The notes under the pieces were generated by a model. That model searched no databases and was not told where the DNA came from. It saw only the letters and a list, made by a program, of their open reading frames with translations. From Cyclobacteriaceae bacterium (GTDB lineage Bacteria > Bacteroidota > Bacteroidia > Cytophagales > Cyclobacteriaceae), in the NCBI GenBank assembly GCA_013140395.1, contig JABFSY010000306.1, forward strand, positions 1-5,403: 5,403 nt of DNA, read 5' to 3'. The translations under genes were made by a program, and so were the position numbers. Every line of letters starts with the position of its first letter. The first letter of the stretch is position 1. Shown piece after piece: positions 1 through 5,403 of the stretch.

Positions 1-3
1 GAT

Positions 4-603
4 TTAAATCAAATTCGATTTTTTGGGTTGCCGAGCACGGCTAAGCGTTTCTAGTGTCATGCCTAGGTACGAAGCGATGTGACCGAGAGGAACACGTTGC
101 GTGATATCAGGTCGTAATTTTGTTAAATTTTCATACCTCTGTTGCGCTGATTCAAATTGGAGAGAGACAACGCGTTGTTGCAATTGTAGCATGGTTTGAG
201 TGACAGCCAGTCGGCCGAAGCGGTCGAAATCGTGATAGGTGTCGCATAAATAGTTTACGTCCTGGCGATTAATGATTAGTAGCGTGGCTGGTTCTATGGT
301 TTCAATATAATGGGGACTGGGAATATTAAGAAAATAACTATTGATGGCACAGATAAAATCATTTTCGAATCCAAACCAATCAGTTATGTTTTTAGCGTCT
401 TTTACATAGTAGGCGCGTACACTGCCCGCATAGATGAAAAACAGCTTATCAGAAAATTCGCCTTCTTTCACTAATGTGGTATTTGCCGGTTGCGACTTGA
501 GCCGAAGCCTCTTTGCAAAGTCCTTTTTGCAATCATCTGACAAAGCCGACAGTTTAGAATCAATAAAATCAATAGAGGCTTGTATGATGGAATCTGTATT
601 CAT
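4..603 (-). CDS. Crp/Fnr-family transcriptional regulator
   Basis: A 199-residue cytoplasmic DNA-binding regulator. The N-terminal half (about residues 25-115) reads as a cyclic-nucleotide-binding-type beta-barrel, with LVKEGEFSDKLFFIYAGSVR at about 44-63 matching the usual glycine-bearing strands. A long dimerisation helix follows (about 125-150). The C-terminal helix-turn-helix is at about 152-191 (SAQQRYENL, then VPLGHIASYLGMTLETLSRAR), a pattern typical of Bacteroidota Crp-like proteins. The canonical cAMP phosphate-binding cassette (FGE...RxA) is not visible, so the ligand is probably not cAMP and may be absent. Length is near the usual 190-200 residues. The start is the ATG at 603; a loose -7-like box (TATATTCG) lies 4 nt upstream. 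No target genes can be named. The gene next to it upstream is a degraded YdeI-like remnant on the same strand. Confidence 0.9.
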   Translation of the reverse strand: MNTDSIIQASIDFIDSKLSALSDDCKKDFAKRLRLKSQPANTTLVKEGEFSDKLFFIYAGSVRAYYVKDAKNITDWFGFENDFICAINSYFLNIPSPHYIETIEPATLLIINRQDVNYLCDTYHDFDRFGRLAVTQTMLQLQQRVVSLQFESAQQRYENLTKLRPDITQRVPLGHIASYLGMTLETLSRARQPKKSNLI

Positions 604-618
604 ATAACGAATATACGA

Positions 619-767
619 CTAGAAGATTCGAAGAGCTCGCGGGCAGCCCCATTTCAATTCTTCGACCAGCCCGCAATTGAGCACAGCGTGCGCAGTGCTT
701 TGTATTCCTCTTGCCGGGGCGTAGTCTTGTTAAAAAGCCAATCGACTTTAGGGTTGGTGAGGTTCAT
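619..767 (-). pseudogene. YdeI/OmpD-associated (DUF1801-type) gene remnant, frameshifted and truncated
   Basis: Reading the minus strand from the ATG at 767 gives MNLTNPKVDWLFNKTTPRQE, then EYKALRTL. This closely resembles the N-terminus of YdeI/DUF1801 proteins (NPKVDxxFNK...QEEYxxLR). The frame then runs into a TGA at 654. In the next frame the same DNA reads VLNCGLVEELKWGCP, which is exactly how the family continues (LxCGLxEELKWGxP). One lost base or two gained bases near 683-690 therefore explains the break. After WGCP the similarity stops and that frame ends at 619. Intact family members are roughly 190 residues, so about three quarters of the gene is gone. Its missing part would lie where the Crp-like gene now starts. 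Family recognition is from memory of the motif; a sequencing error could explain the frameshift but not the truncation. Confidence 0.65.
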
Positions 768-827
768 GGTTTATGGATTGACTGAAAGTCGATGCCGTTG
801 GTTGCATCCCTACTTGGTTCGGCAATT

Positions 828-847
828 GGGAGATGACGGGAGATGAG
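828..847. repeat. Imperfect 10 bp tandem duplication
   Basis: GGGAGATGAC is followed directly by GGGAGATGAG, two copies differing only at the last base. It lies in non-coding DNA upstream of the YdeI-like remnant. It may be replication slippage and has no evident function. Confidence 0.5.
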
Positions 848-896
848 GGTCCGGTGGGGAAGGCAATAAAATGATGCAAACAAACTAGCACATTAT

Positions 897-911
897 TTCA
901 AGCTGCTTGAA
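897..911. promoter_or_regulatory. 15 bp perfect palindrome, candidate operator
   Basis: TTCAAGCTGCTTGAA consists of two perfect 7 bp arms around a single central T. It is 104 bp upstream of the MreB-like start codon and about 50-60 bp upstream of the candidate promoter boxes. The odd-length dyad suits binding of a dimeric regulator. No U tract follows on either strand, so it does not look like a terminator. The binding protein is unknown. Confidence 0.35.
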
Positions 912-964
912 CGAACGCGATGTTGCCTTTGGCAGATCTGATCGCATGGGAATAATTCATAAAA

Positions 965-1008
965 TTTACAATTTTTGTCTTAGTGGTATACTGATTTAGC
1001 TAGCTTTA
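965..1008 (+). promoter_or_regulatory. Candidate promoter of the MreB-like gene
   Basis: Two overlapping readings are possible. One is a sigma70-like pair, TTTACA at 965-970 and TATACT at 987-992, with a 16 bp spacer and a TGG just before the -10. The other is a Bacteroidota-type pair, TTTG at 974-977 and TAGCTTTA at 1001-1008 (seven of eight matches to TAnnTTTG), with a long 23 bp spacer that would leave almost no leader. The sequence alone does not decide between them. Confidence 0.35.
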
Positions 1009-1015
1009 CCTCACA

Positions 1016-2023
1016 ATGTTATTTTCAAAAACACAAGATCTGGCGATAGATCTCGGCAACACGAACACGCTCCTGCGCGATCAAACTCACTTATTGTTGA
1101 GTGAGCCATCCGTTATTGCAGTGGATAGCAATACTCAAAAGGTGAAAGCCGTTGGCGAACAGGCTTATCAAATGTTCGAGAAAACCCATGCGTATCTACA
1201 TTCTATTCGCCCCCTGCATGGCGGGGTGATCTCCGATGGTGTTTCGGCAAAAAAGATGGTGTGGGAGATGGTGGCGAAGATAAGCCGCCCCTCAATGCTA
1301 AGGCGCTTTAATTATTTAGTCTCGGGAGTTCCCTTAGACACCACGGCCGTAGAGCAACGTGCCTTGCGAGATACACTCGACCAATTCTCGGCACGGCAGA
1401 CACATCTTGTTTATGAACCCATCGCAGCAGCAATGGGAATGAACATACAAGAACCAGAAGGGAAGCTAATTGTTGACATCGGTGGAGGCATTACGGAAAT
1501 TGTAGTGATATCTCTTTCAGGCGTAGCTGTATCTACGTCAGTGCGCACCGCAGGCGATGCCCTTGACGAAGAAATTCAGCACTACTTCAGACGTGAACAC
1601 CATCTTGCTATCGGACTGAAAACAGCCGAGTTTGTGAAGAGACAACTCGGATGCTTTTTTCAGCCCCTGGCTTCCGCCAAACAAGGCCTTCACGTGAAAG
1701 GGAAAGACTTGCGAGAAGGAATTCCTACCACACGTTGGATCAACGAGGTTGATTTGTGCCGTGTGCTTGAGCGGCCCTTTGGGTTGATTCTAAACTGCAT
1801 TCAGCAAACACTAGAAATCTGCCCACCTGAGTTGGCGGGGGATATTTATAAAAATGGGTTGTTCATAACGGGTGGCCACGCAAAACTCAAAGGTCTTGCT
1901 GAGCGCCTACATAAAACCTTTCAATTACCTGTCCATATTGATCAGCAGCCGCTACTTTCGGTGAGCAATGGAATAGCACAAATCCTAAAAAAACCCGACC
2001 AGTTTCGCTCGGTACTAATGTAG
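1016..2023 (+). CDS. MreB-like actin homologue (orphan rod shape-determining protein paralogue)
   Basis: A 335-residue protein of the MreB/actin ATPase fold. Polymers of such proteins on the inner membrane normally guide cell-wall synthesis. Family landmarks appear in order: the phosphate-1 loop DLGNTNT (12-18), EPSVIAVD (30-37), IRPLHGGVISD (64-74), VYEPIAAAMG (132-141) with Glu134, the phosphate-2 loop DIGGGITE (154-161), RTAGDALDEEI (177-187), CPPELAGDIY (269-278) and the adenosine loop TGGHAKLKG (285-293). It is diverged at usually conserved sites: DLGTANT is DLGNTNT, GGGTTE is GGGITE, and TGGGA is TGGHA. The N-terminus MLFSKTQDLAID is short, with only a brief hydrophobic tip for membrane contact. 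Length is slightly below the usual 340-350. No mreC, mreD, pbp2 or rodA genes flank it, so it is probably a second, specialised MreB rather than the main one. Confidence 0.88.
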   Translation: MLFSKTQDLAIDLGNTNTLLRDQTHLLLSEPSVIAVDSNTQKVKAVGEQAYQMFEKTHAYLHSIRPLHGGVISDGVSAKKMVWEMVAKISRPSMLRRFNYLVSGVPLDTTAVEQRALRDTLDQFSARQTHLVYEPIAAAMGMNIQEPEGKLIVDIGGGITEIVVISLSGVAVSTSVRTAGDALDEEIQHYFRREHHLAIGLKTAEFVKRQLGCFFQPLASAKQGLHVKGKDLREGIPTTRWINEVDLCRVLERPFGLILNCIQQTLEICPPELAGDIYKNGLFITGGHAKLKGLAERLHKTFQLPVHIDQQPLLSVSNGIAQILKKPDQFRSVLM

Positions 2024-2028
2024 CAGCT

Positions 2029-2046
2029 CTAGTGCGCAGGCACTTG
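2029..2046 (+). terminator. Weak hairpin after the MreB-like gene
   Basis: AGTGC (2031-2035) and GCACT (2040-2044) form a 5 bp stem with loop GCAG. One further C-G pair lies beyond a T-T mismatch. The nearest T run (TTTTCT, from 2055) begins several bases downstream, so this is a poor intrinsic terminator at best. Confidence 0.25.
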
Positions 2047-2063
2047 TCAAAGGCTTTTCTTAG

Positions 2064-2098
2064 TTGCTGGTGTTCGCAAACTTTTTTCGCTACCTTTC
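2064..2098 (+). promoter_or_regulatory. Candidate promoter of the amidohydrolase gene
   Basis: TACCTTTC at 2091-2098 matches seven of eight positions of the Bacteroidota -7 consensus TAnnTTTG and lies 25 bp before the ATG at 2124, which would give a typical short leader. A TTG at 2064-2066 is the nearest -33 candidate, with a rather long 24 bp spacer. Confidence 0.35.
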
Positions 2099-2123
2099 TT
2101 TCCTCCTAAACTCACCTACTGTC

Positions 2124-3446
2124 ATGAGAAAGTTGTTCCTCCTCTTGCTCGCGCTGCCGTTTTTTTCACACGCTCAAACCAAAGCCCTGGTGGGCGGCAC
2201 GCTCATCGATGGCTACGGAGGCAAGCCACTTTTGAATTCCGTCATCATTATTGAAGGCGAGCGCATCAAAGCCATTGGCACAGTGGGCAACATCGACATA
2301 CCCAAAGACGCGGAGGTCATCTCCACCGAAGGCATGAGCGTGATGCCCGGCCTGTGGGACATGCACGTGCACCTTTACATCAATGGACATAGCAACTACA
2401 CACACTGGGATAGAAAATATTTGAAGTCAGCAAAAGATATTATCATGCCCGCATCCGCCCATCAATTACTAATGGGGGGAGTGACAAGCGCGCGAGATTT
2501 AGGTGGTCCATTGGAAGCCAGTTTGTCGGTGCGTGATAGAATTAACAAAGGAGAACTACCAGGCCCCACGATGTATATGAGCGGCCCATTTATACAACAT
2601 GCACCCTATCCCGGCACTGAATCCTTTCGGTGGGGTGTGAATGGCGTAGCCGATGCGCGAGCCAAAGTGCAGCAACTGGCGAAAGCGGGAGTGAATTGTA
2701 TCAAACTTATTGATCAAGACGACATGACCATGGACGAAGTGATGGCCGTAGTAGACGAAGCACACAAAAACAAACTGAAAGTGGTAGGTCACTCGCATCG
2801 TCCCGAAGAAATCCGCAGAGGCATGAAAGCAGGGGTAGATTGTTTTGAGCACACCGGTTTGGCAGCGGCACCAGAATATCCGGATGACATCATGGCGATG
2901 ATTAAAGAGCGCACCGCAAAAATGAGTCTTGGTCCACTTTTTTGGACGCCCACCGTAGAGGGGCTCTACAACTTTGAAAATGTGCGCGACAACCCCGAAC
3001 ACCTCGATAATACGACCTGGCACCTGGACTTGCCCGACTCGATTATCAAAGACATCAAACAATCCATCGCCAAACCCGGACAGTTAAGTTACTTTCAACT
3101 GAACCCCATCCGCAAGCCAACCCTGGAACGCAAAGTGAAGCAACTGAAAGAAGCTGGGGTAGTTTTGCTAATCGGAACCGATAGTGGCATCCCCATGAAG
3201 TTTCATAGTCAGAGCACGTGGAATGAATTGGATGTTTGGGTGAACAAGTTTGGTTTTGATCCGATGTACACCATTCGCGCTGCGACTTATTGGCCATCGG
3301 TGGCGATGGGCGTTGACAAAGATTTTGGCACCGTAAGCGAAGGCAAGTATGCCGACATCATAGCCGTAAAAGGTGATGTACTTCGACATATTGATTTGCT
3401 TCAAGATGTGAAAATGGTGGTGAAGAAAGGGAAGAGGTATAAGTGA
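2124..3446 (+). CDS. Secreted metal-dependent amidohydrolase (imidazolonepropionase/prolidase-like)
   Basis: A 440-residue precursor of the amidohydrolase superfamily, which hydrolyses C-N bonds with one or two metal ions in a TIM barrel. Residues 1-17 form a signal peptide (MRKLFLLLLALPFFSHA, cleavage expected before Gln18), so the enzyme should act in the periplasm or outside the cell. A beta-sandwich segment comes first (GGTLIDGYGGKPL, GERIKAIG). The barrel then shows GLWDMHVHL with metal-ligand His81 and His83, Lys194 (CIKLI) as the probable carboxylated bridging lysine, VVGHSH (His223/His225), FEHTG (His243) and GTDSG (Asp353). It ends with the sandwich strands GTVSEGKYADIIAV. All expected ligands appear present, so it is probably active. 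The substrate is unknown; relatives include Xaa-Pro or Xaa-Arg dipeptidases. The ATG at 2124 is chosen over an upstream TTG at 2064 because it begins exactly at the signal peptide. Confidence 0.9.
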   Translation: MRKLFLLLLALPFFSHAQTKALVGGTLIDGYGGKPLLNSVIIIEGERIKAIGTVGNIDIPKDAEVISTEGMSVMPGLWDMHVHLYINGHSNYTHWDRKYLKSAKDIIMPASAHQLLMGGVTSARDLGGPLEASLSVRDRINKGELPGPTMYMSGPFIQHAPYPGTESFRWGVNGVADARAKVQQLAKAGVNCIKLIDQDDMTMDEVMAVVDEAHKNKLKVVGHSHRPEEIRRGMKAGVDCFEHTGLAAAPEYPDDIMAMIKERTAKMSLGPLFWTPTVEGLYNFENVRDNPEHLDNTTWHLDLPDSIIKDIKQSIAKPGQLSYFQLNPIRKPTLERKVKQLKEAGVVLLIGTDSGIPMKFHSQSTWNELDVWVNKFGFDPMYTIRAATYWPSVAMGVDKDFGTVSEGKYADIIAVKGDVLRHIDLLQDVKMVVKKGKRYK

Positions 3447-3483
3447 GAACTAGTGCCGTGTGGTGTAAAAGATCATCCTATAC

Positions 3484-4167
3484 TTAGGACTTTAAACACC
3501 GTATCACAAAGGCACACACCACCAACACCCCGACAATCGGAAATAACTGCATAAAGAAAAAACTGAAGTATGAAACGGTTACTTCAGGTTGAGGCAAAAC
3601 TTCAATTAATAATCGTTTGCCTATCGGTCCATTGGAGAATACAACTTGTTGAACCACATTCCAACCAAAGTGAATAGCAATGGGGACATAGAGTGATTGA
3701 GTTTTAGTGTAGCCGTAGGCCAAAACCAGACCCATCGCTCCAGTAACCACAAACGTTATCAGCATACTCATAGGATTTCCCAATGAACCTTGCGAAAACC
3801 AATGGTACATGCCAAAGGCCGTTGACGAAATCCAAATGGCTTTTTTGGCGCCAAGTTTTTTGATCAGAATGTAGAACAAGGCTCCGCAAAAAATCAGCTC
3901 TTCATACAAAACTGATTTGATGTTGAACCATATGCCATCAGCAATAAGAGATGAAGTCCATTCGGGATTTAGCTGCCAACTTTGTTGAGCGATCCACATT
4001 TTAAGCCCAAACCCGGAAGTACTAAAAGCAGCCGCTATGAATAAAAAGATTGCAAAGTGCTGCAACCTTTCTCTGGTGGGCATCAACCCTAACACCGAAA
4101 GATTGCTTTTGTCGAAAAGCCAAACTAATAGCCATGATAAAGCCAATTGAATAATAATACCAATCAT
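3484..4167 (-). CDS. CPBP-family intramembrane metalloprotease homologue (Abi/Rce1-like)
   Basis: A very hydrophobic protein with about six to eight membrane segments. CPBP (Rce1/Abi) proteins cleave substrates within the membrane or act in bacteriocin self-immunity. Counting from the ATG at 4167 (227 residues), motif 1 is YEELIFCG (Glu89, Glu90), motif 2 is FGMYH (Phe118, His122) and motif 3 is HFGWN (His166, Asn170). The metal/catalytic Glu and His positions are intact, but the arginine of EExxxR is Cys94. The gene follows a membrane-bound XRE regulator on the same strand with a 25 bp gap, so the two are probably cotranscribed. An alternative TTG start at 4227 would add 20 residues and overlap that gene by 35 bp. 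The frame is open only from 4233, so the TTG is possible but less likely. Its stop lies 37 bp from the convergent amidohydrolase stop. Confidence 0.85.
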   Translation of the reverse strand: MIGIIIQLALSWLLVWLFDKSNLSVLGLMPTRERLQHFAIFLFIAAAFSTSGFGLKMWIAQQSWQLNPEWTSSLIADGIWFNIKSVLYEELIFCGALFYILIKKLGAKKAIWISSTAFGMYHWFSQGSLGNPMSMLITFVVTGAMGLVLAYGYTKTQSLYVPIAIHFGWNVVQQVVFSNGPIGKRLLIEVLPQPEVTVSYFSFFFMQLFPIVGVLVVCAFVIRCLKS

Positions 4168-4192
4168 AAAAATTTGTAATCCGAGTGTGAGG

Positions 4193-4633
4193 TCAGGCGT
4201 TTTTACGCCATAGGAAAAAAAGGACAATCGTAATCAGCGCAAGTGCCGTGCTCAAGAAAATCAATAACTCGAAAGTGGTCTCAGGAAAGTTGGGCGATTG
4301 TGCAACATAGGCCAAGCTGAGCATCAAAATAATCAGGCAGATACCAACAGAGAGCACCATCCGCTGCGGCCGCGTAAGCTTATGTGGTTCCACCTGAGGA
4401 ATGGCAAAATCTTGTTCTTGTGTAGACTTCATAAAGTCTTCAAAAGAGAGTCCGAGAATTTCAGCCAATGTTTTTAACGTGTGGCTGCGCGGAACAAGCT
4501 CACCGTTTTCAATACGTTGGATGGAGCGCATGCTGATGTGCGATCGTTCGGAGAGTTCTTTTTGGGTAAGTCCCTTCGTTAGTCTTCCATCACGAAGCCA
4601 GGTAGCAGTCATTTCTTTGAGTGTTTTTTGCAT
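4193..4633 (-). CDS. Membrane-anchored XRE-family helix-turn-helix regulator
   Basis: A 146-residue protein with two parts. Residues about 12-68 form an XRE/Cro-type helix-turn-helix domain (LTQKELSERSHISMRSIQRI, then ENGELVPRSHTLKTLAEILG). A polar linker of about 20 residues follows, then two predicted membrane helices at about 92-110 and 122-141, ending in the basic tail WRKNA. The DNA-binding part should face the cytoplasm, anchored by a helical hairpin. No effector domain is visible, so membrane state, or a partner such as the CPBP protein encoded just downstream, may provide the signal. The ATG at 4633 is taken as the start. It lies inside a 12 bp palindrome, and a second Met at residue 8 (4612) is possible. 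Autoregulation is likely but inferred. Confidence 0.88.
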   Translation of the reverse strand: MQKTLKEMTATWLRDGRLTKGLTQKELSERSHISMRSIQRIENGELVPRSHTLKTLAEILGLSFEDFMKSTQEQDFAIPQVEPHKLTRPQRMVLSVGICLIILMLSLAYVAQSPNFPETTFELLIFLSTALALITIVLFFLWRKNA

Positions 4634-4638
4634 GCAAA
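4627..4638. promoter_or_regulatory. 12 bp perfect palindrome over the XRE start codon, candidate operator
   Basis: TTTGCATGCAAA is a perfect dyad centred between 4632 and 4633, on the start codon of the XRE gene. A near-copy lies 65 bp further upstream (4692-4704). A bound dimer here would block transcription or its start, as expected of XRE autorepression. Part of the right arm also belongs to a TAGCTTTG box (minus strand, 4635-4642). Confidence 0.4.
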
Positions 4639-4650
4639 GCTAGGGGCATT

Positions 4651-4658
4651 CAAAAGTA
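4651..4658 (-). promoter_or_regulatory. Candidate -7 promoter box of the XRE/CPBP operon
   Basis: On the minus strand TACTTTTG is a perfect match to the Bacteroidota -7 consensus TAnnTTTG. It lies 17 bp before the XRE ATG, implying a leader of roughly 10 nt. No good TTTG -33 element is found 17-23 bp upstream. A second perfect box, TAGCTTTG at 4635-4642, sits 1 bp before the start codon and could only serve a transcript starting at Met8. Confidence 0.4.
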
Positions 4659-4691
4659 CCACTAAATTTTTAGGCCGTCATTTAGGCGACA

Positions 4692-4704
4692 TTTGCATGA
4701 CAAA
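4692..4704. promoter_or_regulatory. Near-copy of the XRE operator candidate
   Basis: TTTGCATGACAAA equals the palindrome at 4627-4638 with one extra A before the last four bases. It lies in the divergent intergenic region between the XRE gene and the peroxidase gene, about 65 bp (roughly six helical turns) from the other copy. It could be a second operator. Confidence 0.35.
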
Positions 4705-4826
4705 CTTGGATTCGCCTCAGCCGAAAATCCCGAACGACAATAAGAAATCGAACAAAAACACGCTATCGCGTTAAACTATTTCCTTTTTTTGAAATCTAAA
4801 GAGATGATTCAAAAACTAACGTTACC

Positions 4827-5403
4827 ATGCTAAAGCCCTTTTCGATTTTCATTCTTTGTGCCGTTGTAATGGCATCTTGCTCAAAAGAAAATACAGCCAC
4901 GGTTGAACAGTATACAGCCATCAAATCTACGTTTGTTGCTACGATAGACCCAGCCAATCTGAGCAACTATGCCGCGCAGACAAAGCCCGCCTACATTGTA
5001 AAGGATAACACCACCACCAACCCTATCACTAACTCAGGCGCCACCTTAGGCCGGGTTTTGTTTTATGACAAAAACTTATCAAAAGATAACACCATCAGTT
5101 GCAGCAGTTGCCACAAGCGAGAGTTTGCCTTTGGAGATGATAAAATAGCCAGCACCGGAGTAAATGGAGTTACAGGAATGCACTCGATGCGACTGGTGAA
5201 TGGCCGTTTTGCGATTGAGCAAAAATTCTTTTGGGACGAGCGAGCCACCTCATTGGAAAATCAAACCACTCAGCCCATCCAAGATCACAAGGTAATGGGC
5301 TTCAGCGGTACAGATGGAGATCCAAACTTGGCAGCGCTAATTACAAAACTGGAGGCACTGCCCTACTACCAGGAACTCTTCAAGCTGGCATATGGTGACA
5401 GTA
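4827..5403 (+). CDS. Di-haem cytochrome c peroxidase (MauG/CcpA family) lipoprotein, 3' end outside the window
   Basis: The first 192 residues are visible and the frame stays open to the window end. Residues 1-18 form a lipoprotein signal (hydrophobic FILCAVVMASC, Cys18 as the lipidated residue), so the protein is anchored in a membrane facing the periplasm. The body matches bacterial cytochrome c peroxidases, which reduce hydrogen peroxide with electrons from small c-type cytochromes: LGRVLFYDKNLSKDNTISC leads into the first haem-binding motif CSSCH (Cys92, Cys95, His96). This is followed by EFAFGDD, FFWDERATSLENQTTQPI (134-151) and the MGFSG region (157-161). The second CxxCH, needed for the peroxidatic haem, would lie beyond the window. 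The 5' end is divergent from the XRE gene with a 193 bp gap. No clear TAnnTTTG box was found before this start. Confidence 0.9.
   Translation, partial: MLKPFSIFILCAVVMASCSKENTATVEQYTAIKSTFVATIDPANLSNYAAQTKPAYIVKDNTTTNPITNSGATLGRVLFYDKNLSKDNTISCSSCHKREFAFGDDKIASTGVNGVTGMHSMRLVNGRFAIEQKFFWDERATSLENQTTQPIQDHKVMGFSGTDGDPNLAALITKLEALPYYQELFKLAYGDS

Larger units (their letters stand above)
768..1015. other. Intergenic stretch without an intact gene
   Basis: No convincing coding sequence is seen on either strand between the YdeI-like remnant and the MreB-like gene. The part up to about 860 is relatively G-rich and holds a short tandem repeat. From about 865 it turns AT-rich and contains a 15 bp palindrome and the presumed promoter of the downstream plus-strand gene. 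The only small reading frames here are about a dozen codons and lack any support. Confidence 0.6.

Noticed and set aside
1..21. GATTTAAATC palindrome and AAATC/GATTT inverted repeat at the end of the Crp-like gene
   Set aside because: The sequence is AT-rich, short and at the window edge, partly inside the coding end. The downstream context needed to judge a terminator is missing.
741..793. ATCGACTTT and AAAGTCGAT, 9 bp inverted arms 35 bp apart
   Set aside because: One arm is in the remnant's coding sequence and the other just outside it. The spacing is long and there is no terminator or operator character, so chance is a fair explanation.
580..846. An 88-codon plus-strand open frame
   Set aside because: It lies antisense to the YdeI-like remnant, has no recognisable domain and a composition unlike a real protein. 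The remnant on the other strand explains the sequence better.
2064..2123. Upstream TTG start adding 20 residues to the amidohydrolase
   Set aside because: The extension would place the signal peptide internally and would overlap the likely promoter box. The ATG at 2124 starts exactly at a standard signal peptide.
2166..3404. Several 78-168 codon minus-strand open frames inside the amidohydrolase gene
   Set aside because: They are antisense shadows of a strongly supported coding sequence, with no recognisable domains.
3476..3489. TCCTA-TACT-TAGGA hairpin between the convergent amidohydrolase and CPBP genes
   Set aside because: The stem is only 5 bp and AT-rich, and no proper T run follows on either strand. 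It is too weak to call a bidirectional terminator.
4804..4833. Nine-codon open frame overlapping the peroxidase start (possible leader peptide)
   Set aside because: It encodes only nine residues, with no regulatory codons or attenuator-like structure. An ATG in this position is easily due to chance.

Overview
The window looks like chromosomal DNA from a Bacteroidota bacterium, most likely of the Cytophagia type. This is inferred from three things: the style of the Crp/Fnr-like regulator (helix-turn-helix of the IASYLGMTLETLSR type), candidate promoter -7 boxes of the TAnnTTTG kind with short leaders, and start codons lacking clear Shine-Dalgarno sequences. No mobile element, CRISPR array, tRNA or rRNA is visible.

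Left part (1-1015): a minus-strand Crp/Fnr-family transcription regulator ends at the left edge. Just upstream of it, on the same strand, lies a broken remnant (about 150 bp) of a YdeI/OmpD-associated (DUF1801-type) gene. It keeps only about 43 recognisable N-terminal residues, split by a frameshift. The rest of this 412 bp stretch holds no intact gene, but it contains a 15 bp perfect palindrome and candidate promoter boxes in front of the next gene.

Middle (1016-3446): two plus-strand genes. The first encodes a stand-alone, divergent MreB-like actin homologue with no mreC, mreD, pbp2 or rodA beside it. The second encodes a secreted metal-dependent amidohydrolase of the imidazolonepropionase/prolidase-like group, with a signal peptide and a complete set of metal-ligand candidates. 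A weak hairpin and a separate promoter-like box between them suggest separate transcription.

Right part (3484-5403): on the minus strand, a probable two-gene operon encodes a membrane-anchored XRE-type helix-turn-helix protein followed by a CPBP-family membrane protease homologue. In the protease homologue the arginine of the EExxxR motif is a cysteine. Divergently transcribed from the operon is the start of a di-haem cytochrome c peroxidase (MauG/CcpA type) lipoprotein, cut by the window end. The 193 bp divergent intergenic region carries a 12 bp perfect palindrome, TTTGCATGCAAA, centred near the XRE start codon. A near-copy, TTTGCATGACAAA, lies 65 bp upstream, and a TAnnTTTG box sits between them. 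This is a plausible autoregulatory operator pair that could also touch the peroxidase promoter.

The most interesting parts are the membrane-tethered regulator/CPBP module with its operator candidates, the orphan MreB paralogue, and the decayed YdeI gene abutting the Crp-like regulator.
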